DNA of 64,000 nt from Nonomuraea pusilla (GTDB taxonomy: Bacteria; Actinomycetota; Actinomycetes; Streptosporangiales; Streptosporangiaceae). Position 1 is the stretch's first letter, and each line of letters opens with the position of its first letter. The notes under the pieces are model-generated. The model did not search any database. It was not told the DNA's origin and saw only the letters and a list, made by a program, of their open reading frames with translations. The translations under genes were made by a program, and so were the position numbers. This document shows, in pieces, positions 62,124 through 64,000 of the stretch. Location: contig NZ_FOBF01000006.1 of NCBI RefSeq assembly GCF_900109355.1, forward strand, positions 124,001 through 188,000, in the 5' to 3' direction.

Positions 62124-62134
62124 TCGATCGCCGC

Positions 62135-64000
62135 ATGAGTGACACGGACTCGTCGCAGGCGCCCCAGGGCCGCACCTGGGGCGCCCGGCGTGACCAGGCC
62201 ACGGGCGCGTCCTCGTCCGGCTGGCCGTCGGTGGAGGAGTGGCGCGAACACCGCAACCGCCTCCGCACCACCCTCTCTCCCGAGGAACCCCACCCCGCCA
62301 CCGCGCCCAGCGGGCACACCGCCGCATCCGGCCCCTCCTCCAACGACGCCCCCAGGGAGGCGCCGCCGGAACCCGTGTACGGGAAGGCACCCCTCGACTC
62401 TCCCAACCCCCAGCACGGCGACAACGCACAGACTTCGCAGGCGCCTCGGCACGCCGAGGCGCAGGAGACCGCGGAGGCCGTCGCCGACGCGAACGCGCAC
62501 CCTCCATCCCCGCACCTCACACCCGGCAGGGCGCCGACCGCTCACGCCGAGCGCTCGCACACCGACACGCCGCCCCTTCGGCCCGACCAGGGCGGCCCGC
62601 TCGCAGACGCGCAGTCGGCCCTGCCCGAGTCGGCACGCGCTGACGCGCGGTCCGCCGTGACCCAGCCTGCACGCGCCGACGCGCAGTCCGCCCTGCCCCA
62701 GCCCTCACGTGCTGATGCGCGGTCCACGCTGCCCGAGCCGTCGCGCATTGATGCGCCGCCCCCTCTGCCCGAGCCTCCGCACACCGGCGCGCGGCCCGCC
62801 CTGGTCGGGCCTGCGCATCCTGACGCGCCGCCCAGCCCGCCCGAGACCCAGTACGCCCATATGTCGCCCACCCGGAGCACAGAGCGAGAAGCGATCGCTC
62901 CCTCTCGCCCTGAGAACCGGGCCGGCGATGAGGTGTCCGGCGACAGCGTTGCGCCGGGGCGCGGCGCCGATGAGCCCGGCGACTCCTGGCGTTCCCGTCA
63001 GGAGGAGACGGGCACGACCCCGGAGACCGGGGAGACGGCCACGGGGTGGCGCGGGTGGGGCGCCGAGACTTCGGCCCCGTGGCGTCCGGCGAACATGCCT
63101 GACTGGAGCTTCGACGGGCCCGGCTCCGGTGACACCGAGCAAGCGGGCGCCTGGACCCCTGCCTGGACTCCTCCATGGAGCCGCGACCTGACTTCCCCGA
63201 GCACGCCGGATCGAGACGTCCACCCCGGGCCATCCCGGAACGCGGCCCAAGAGGAACCCCAGAGCACCGAGCCGGAGAAGGCAAGGAAAGCCAGGTCGAA
63301 GAGAGCCGGCAAGACCGGGGCGAAGAATGCCCAAAGTGCGGGCGCCCAGGACGCCCAAGGCCGTGCAGCAGGGGATGTTCAGGGTGCCGGGGTGGAGGAC
63401 GCCCGAGGTGCTGTGGCAGGGGATGTCCAAGGTACCGGGGTGGAGGACGCCCGAGGCGCTGCGGTAGAGGATGCCCAAGGCGTTGGGGCGGAAGACGTCC
63501 GAGGTGCTGCGGCGGGGGCAGCCGCAGGTCCTCGGGTGGAGAGAGCGCAGGTCGCAGGCTCGGAGGAGCCGCGGGGCGGTCGTTCAGAGCCGCCGTGGAA
63601 GACCAGGCCGGATCCCATCTGGAACTGGCCCCAGCAGCTCAGCCGCCCAGGGTCCGCCAGCCGCTCCGAGGCGCTGGGCGACGAGCCGTCCTCGGCTGCG
63701 TCACCCCTGTTCGGAGCGTGGGGTGGGGGCCAGGACGCCGGCCGCCCATCGGCCGGCAGTTCGCCGAGCGACGGCTCAGCGAGCGACGGCCCGCCCAGCG
63801 TTGATCCAGGCAGCGGCGGCCTGCCCAGCGTTGATCTAGCGCCTAGTGGTGGTACAGGGAGCGGCGGCACAGTGGGCGGCGGCTCGGGGTCGAAACGTCC
63901 TCGGCGTACGGCGCGAGGGGCCAGGAAACGCCAAGCTCCGGAGGACCGCGAGGCATCGCAAGAGCGTCCAGCATTCGAGTGGCCGGCCACCGTGCTGAAG
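62135..64000 (+). CDS. recX: Giant disordered N-terminal region in recX position (open at window end)
   Basis: An uninterrupted frame of 622 codons from ATG 62135 to the window edge, 11 bp after recA. By position it should be recX, the RecA modulator, but no RecX domain has appeared yet. Everything seen is low complexity: an opening segment with SVEEWREHRNRLRTTL (residues about 32-47), then seven 12-residue repeats of DARSALPQPSRA type (about 153-238). A Trp-containing stretch follows (WRGWGAETSAPWRPANMPDWSF), then a basic KARKARSKRAGKTGAKNA run and seven 8-residue repeats of GDVQGAGVEDARGAVA type. A Gly/Ser tail and a basic KRPRRTARGARKR motif end the visible part. The recX label rests on position alone. 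Confidence 0.7.
   Translation, partial: MSDTDSSQAPQGRTWGARRDQATGASSSGWPSVEEWREHRNRLRTTLSPEEPHPATAPSGHTAASGPSSNDAPREAPPEPVYGKAPLDSPNPQHGDNAQTSQAPRHAEAQETAEAVADANAHPPSPHLTPGRAPTAHAERSHTDTPPLRPDQGGPLADAQSALPESARADARSAVTQPARADAQSALPQPSRADARSTLPEPSRIDAPPPLPEPPHTGARPALVGPAHPDAPPSPPETQYAHMSPTRSTEREAIAPSRPENRAGDEVSGDSVAPGRGADEPGDSWRSRQEETGTTPETGETATGWRGWGAETSAPWRPANMPDWSFDGPGSGDTEQAGAWTPAWTPPWSRDLTSPSTPDRDVHPGPSRNAAQEEPQSTEPEKARKARSKRAGKTGAKNAQSAGAQDAQGRAAGDVQGAGVEDARGAVAGDVQGTGVEDARGAAVEDAQGVGAEDVRGAAAGAAAGPRVERAQVAGSEEPRGGRSEPPWKTRPDPIWNWPQQLSRPGSASRSEALGDEPSSAASPLFGAWGGGQDAGRPSAGSSPSDGSASDGPPSVDPGSGGLPSVDLAPSGGTGSGGTVGGGSGSKRPRRTARGARKRQAPEDREASQERPAFEWPATVLK

Overview
The window is about 70% GC. 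Its gene order (dapA-rnj-ftsK-rimO-pgsA-cinA-clgR ... DUF3046-recA-recX), frequent leaderless starts with TAnnnT -10 boxes, an actinobacterial-type SOS box at recA and sugar ABC operons without their own ATPase all point to a filamentous actinomycete. I infer the order Streptosporangiales (Nonomuraea/Streptosporangium-like); nothing read here fixes the genus.

Layout. 1-5.8 kb: truncated radC, a GntR regulator, a GNAT acetyltransferase, dapA and ribonuclease J. 5.8-15.3 kb: a drug-exporter-type ABC operon divergent from a NarL-type two-component system, a DUF402 protein and a basic hypothetical protein, separated by long gene-poor stretches filled with tandem repeats of 7, 18, 24, 33, 35-41 and 100 bp. 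15.3-27.3 kb: a hexuronate catabolic island holding uronate dehydrogenase, glucarate dehydratase, 5-dehydro-4-deoxyglucarate dehydratase, 2-oxoglutarate semialdehyde dehydrogenase, a sugar ABC importer without ATPase, an IclR regulator, a LacI regulator coupled to an aldose 1-epimerase, and a TIM-barrel hydrolase-like protein. Together these would take an imported uronic acid to 2-oxoglutarate. A 16-bp motif recurs at four promoter regions of the island and is my candidate IclR operator.

27.4-34.7 kb: conserved housekeeping block (ftsK, RodZ-like protein, rimO, pgsA, cinA, clgR, nei). 34.7-39 kb: TetR/MFS divergent pair, an Rrf2 regulator and a membrane-anchored endonuclease/exonuclease/phosphatase-fold protein. 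39-48.2 kb: two ROK regulators flanking a GH3 glycosidase plus sugar ABC importer, followed by a VanX-like D-Ala-D-Ala dipeptidase and a YbdK-type glutamate-cysteine ligase. The combination suggests salvage of cell-wall sugars and peptides. 48.2-53 kb: TSUP permease and gamma-glutamyltransferase controlled by an FCD-type GntR regulator, then an NDH-2/AIF-like flavoprotein. 53-60.7 kb: a very large Lhr helicase, a VOC protein, DUF3046, small hypotheticals and a frameshifted LuxR-type regulator carrying an 11/12-bp repeat array. 60.9-64 kb: SOS-controlled recA, then an open frame in the recX position whose first 622 codons are entirely repeat-rich and disordered and run off the window.

The most unusual property is the density and variety of GC-rich tandem repeats, both between genes (including between a histidine kinase and its response regulator) and inside coding regions (recX-position frame, LuxR relic, TetR and Lhr).
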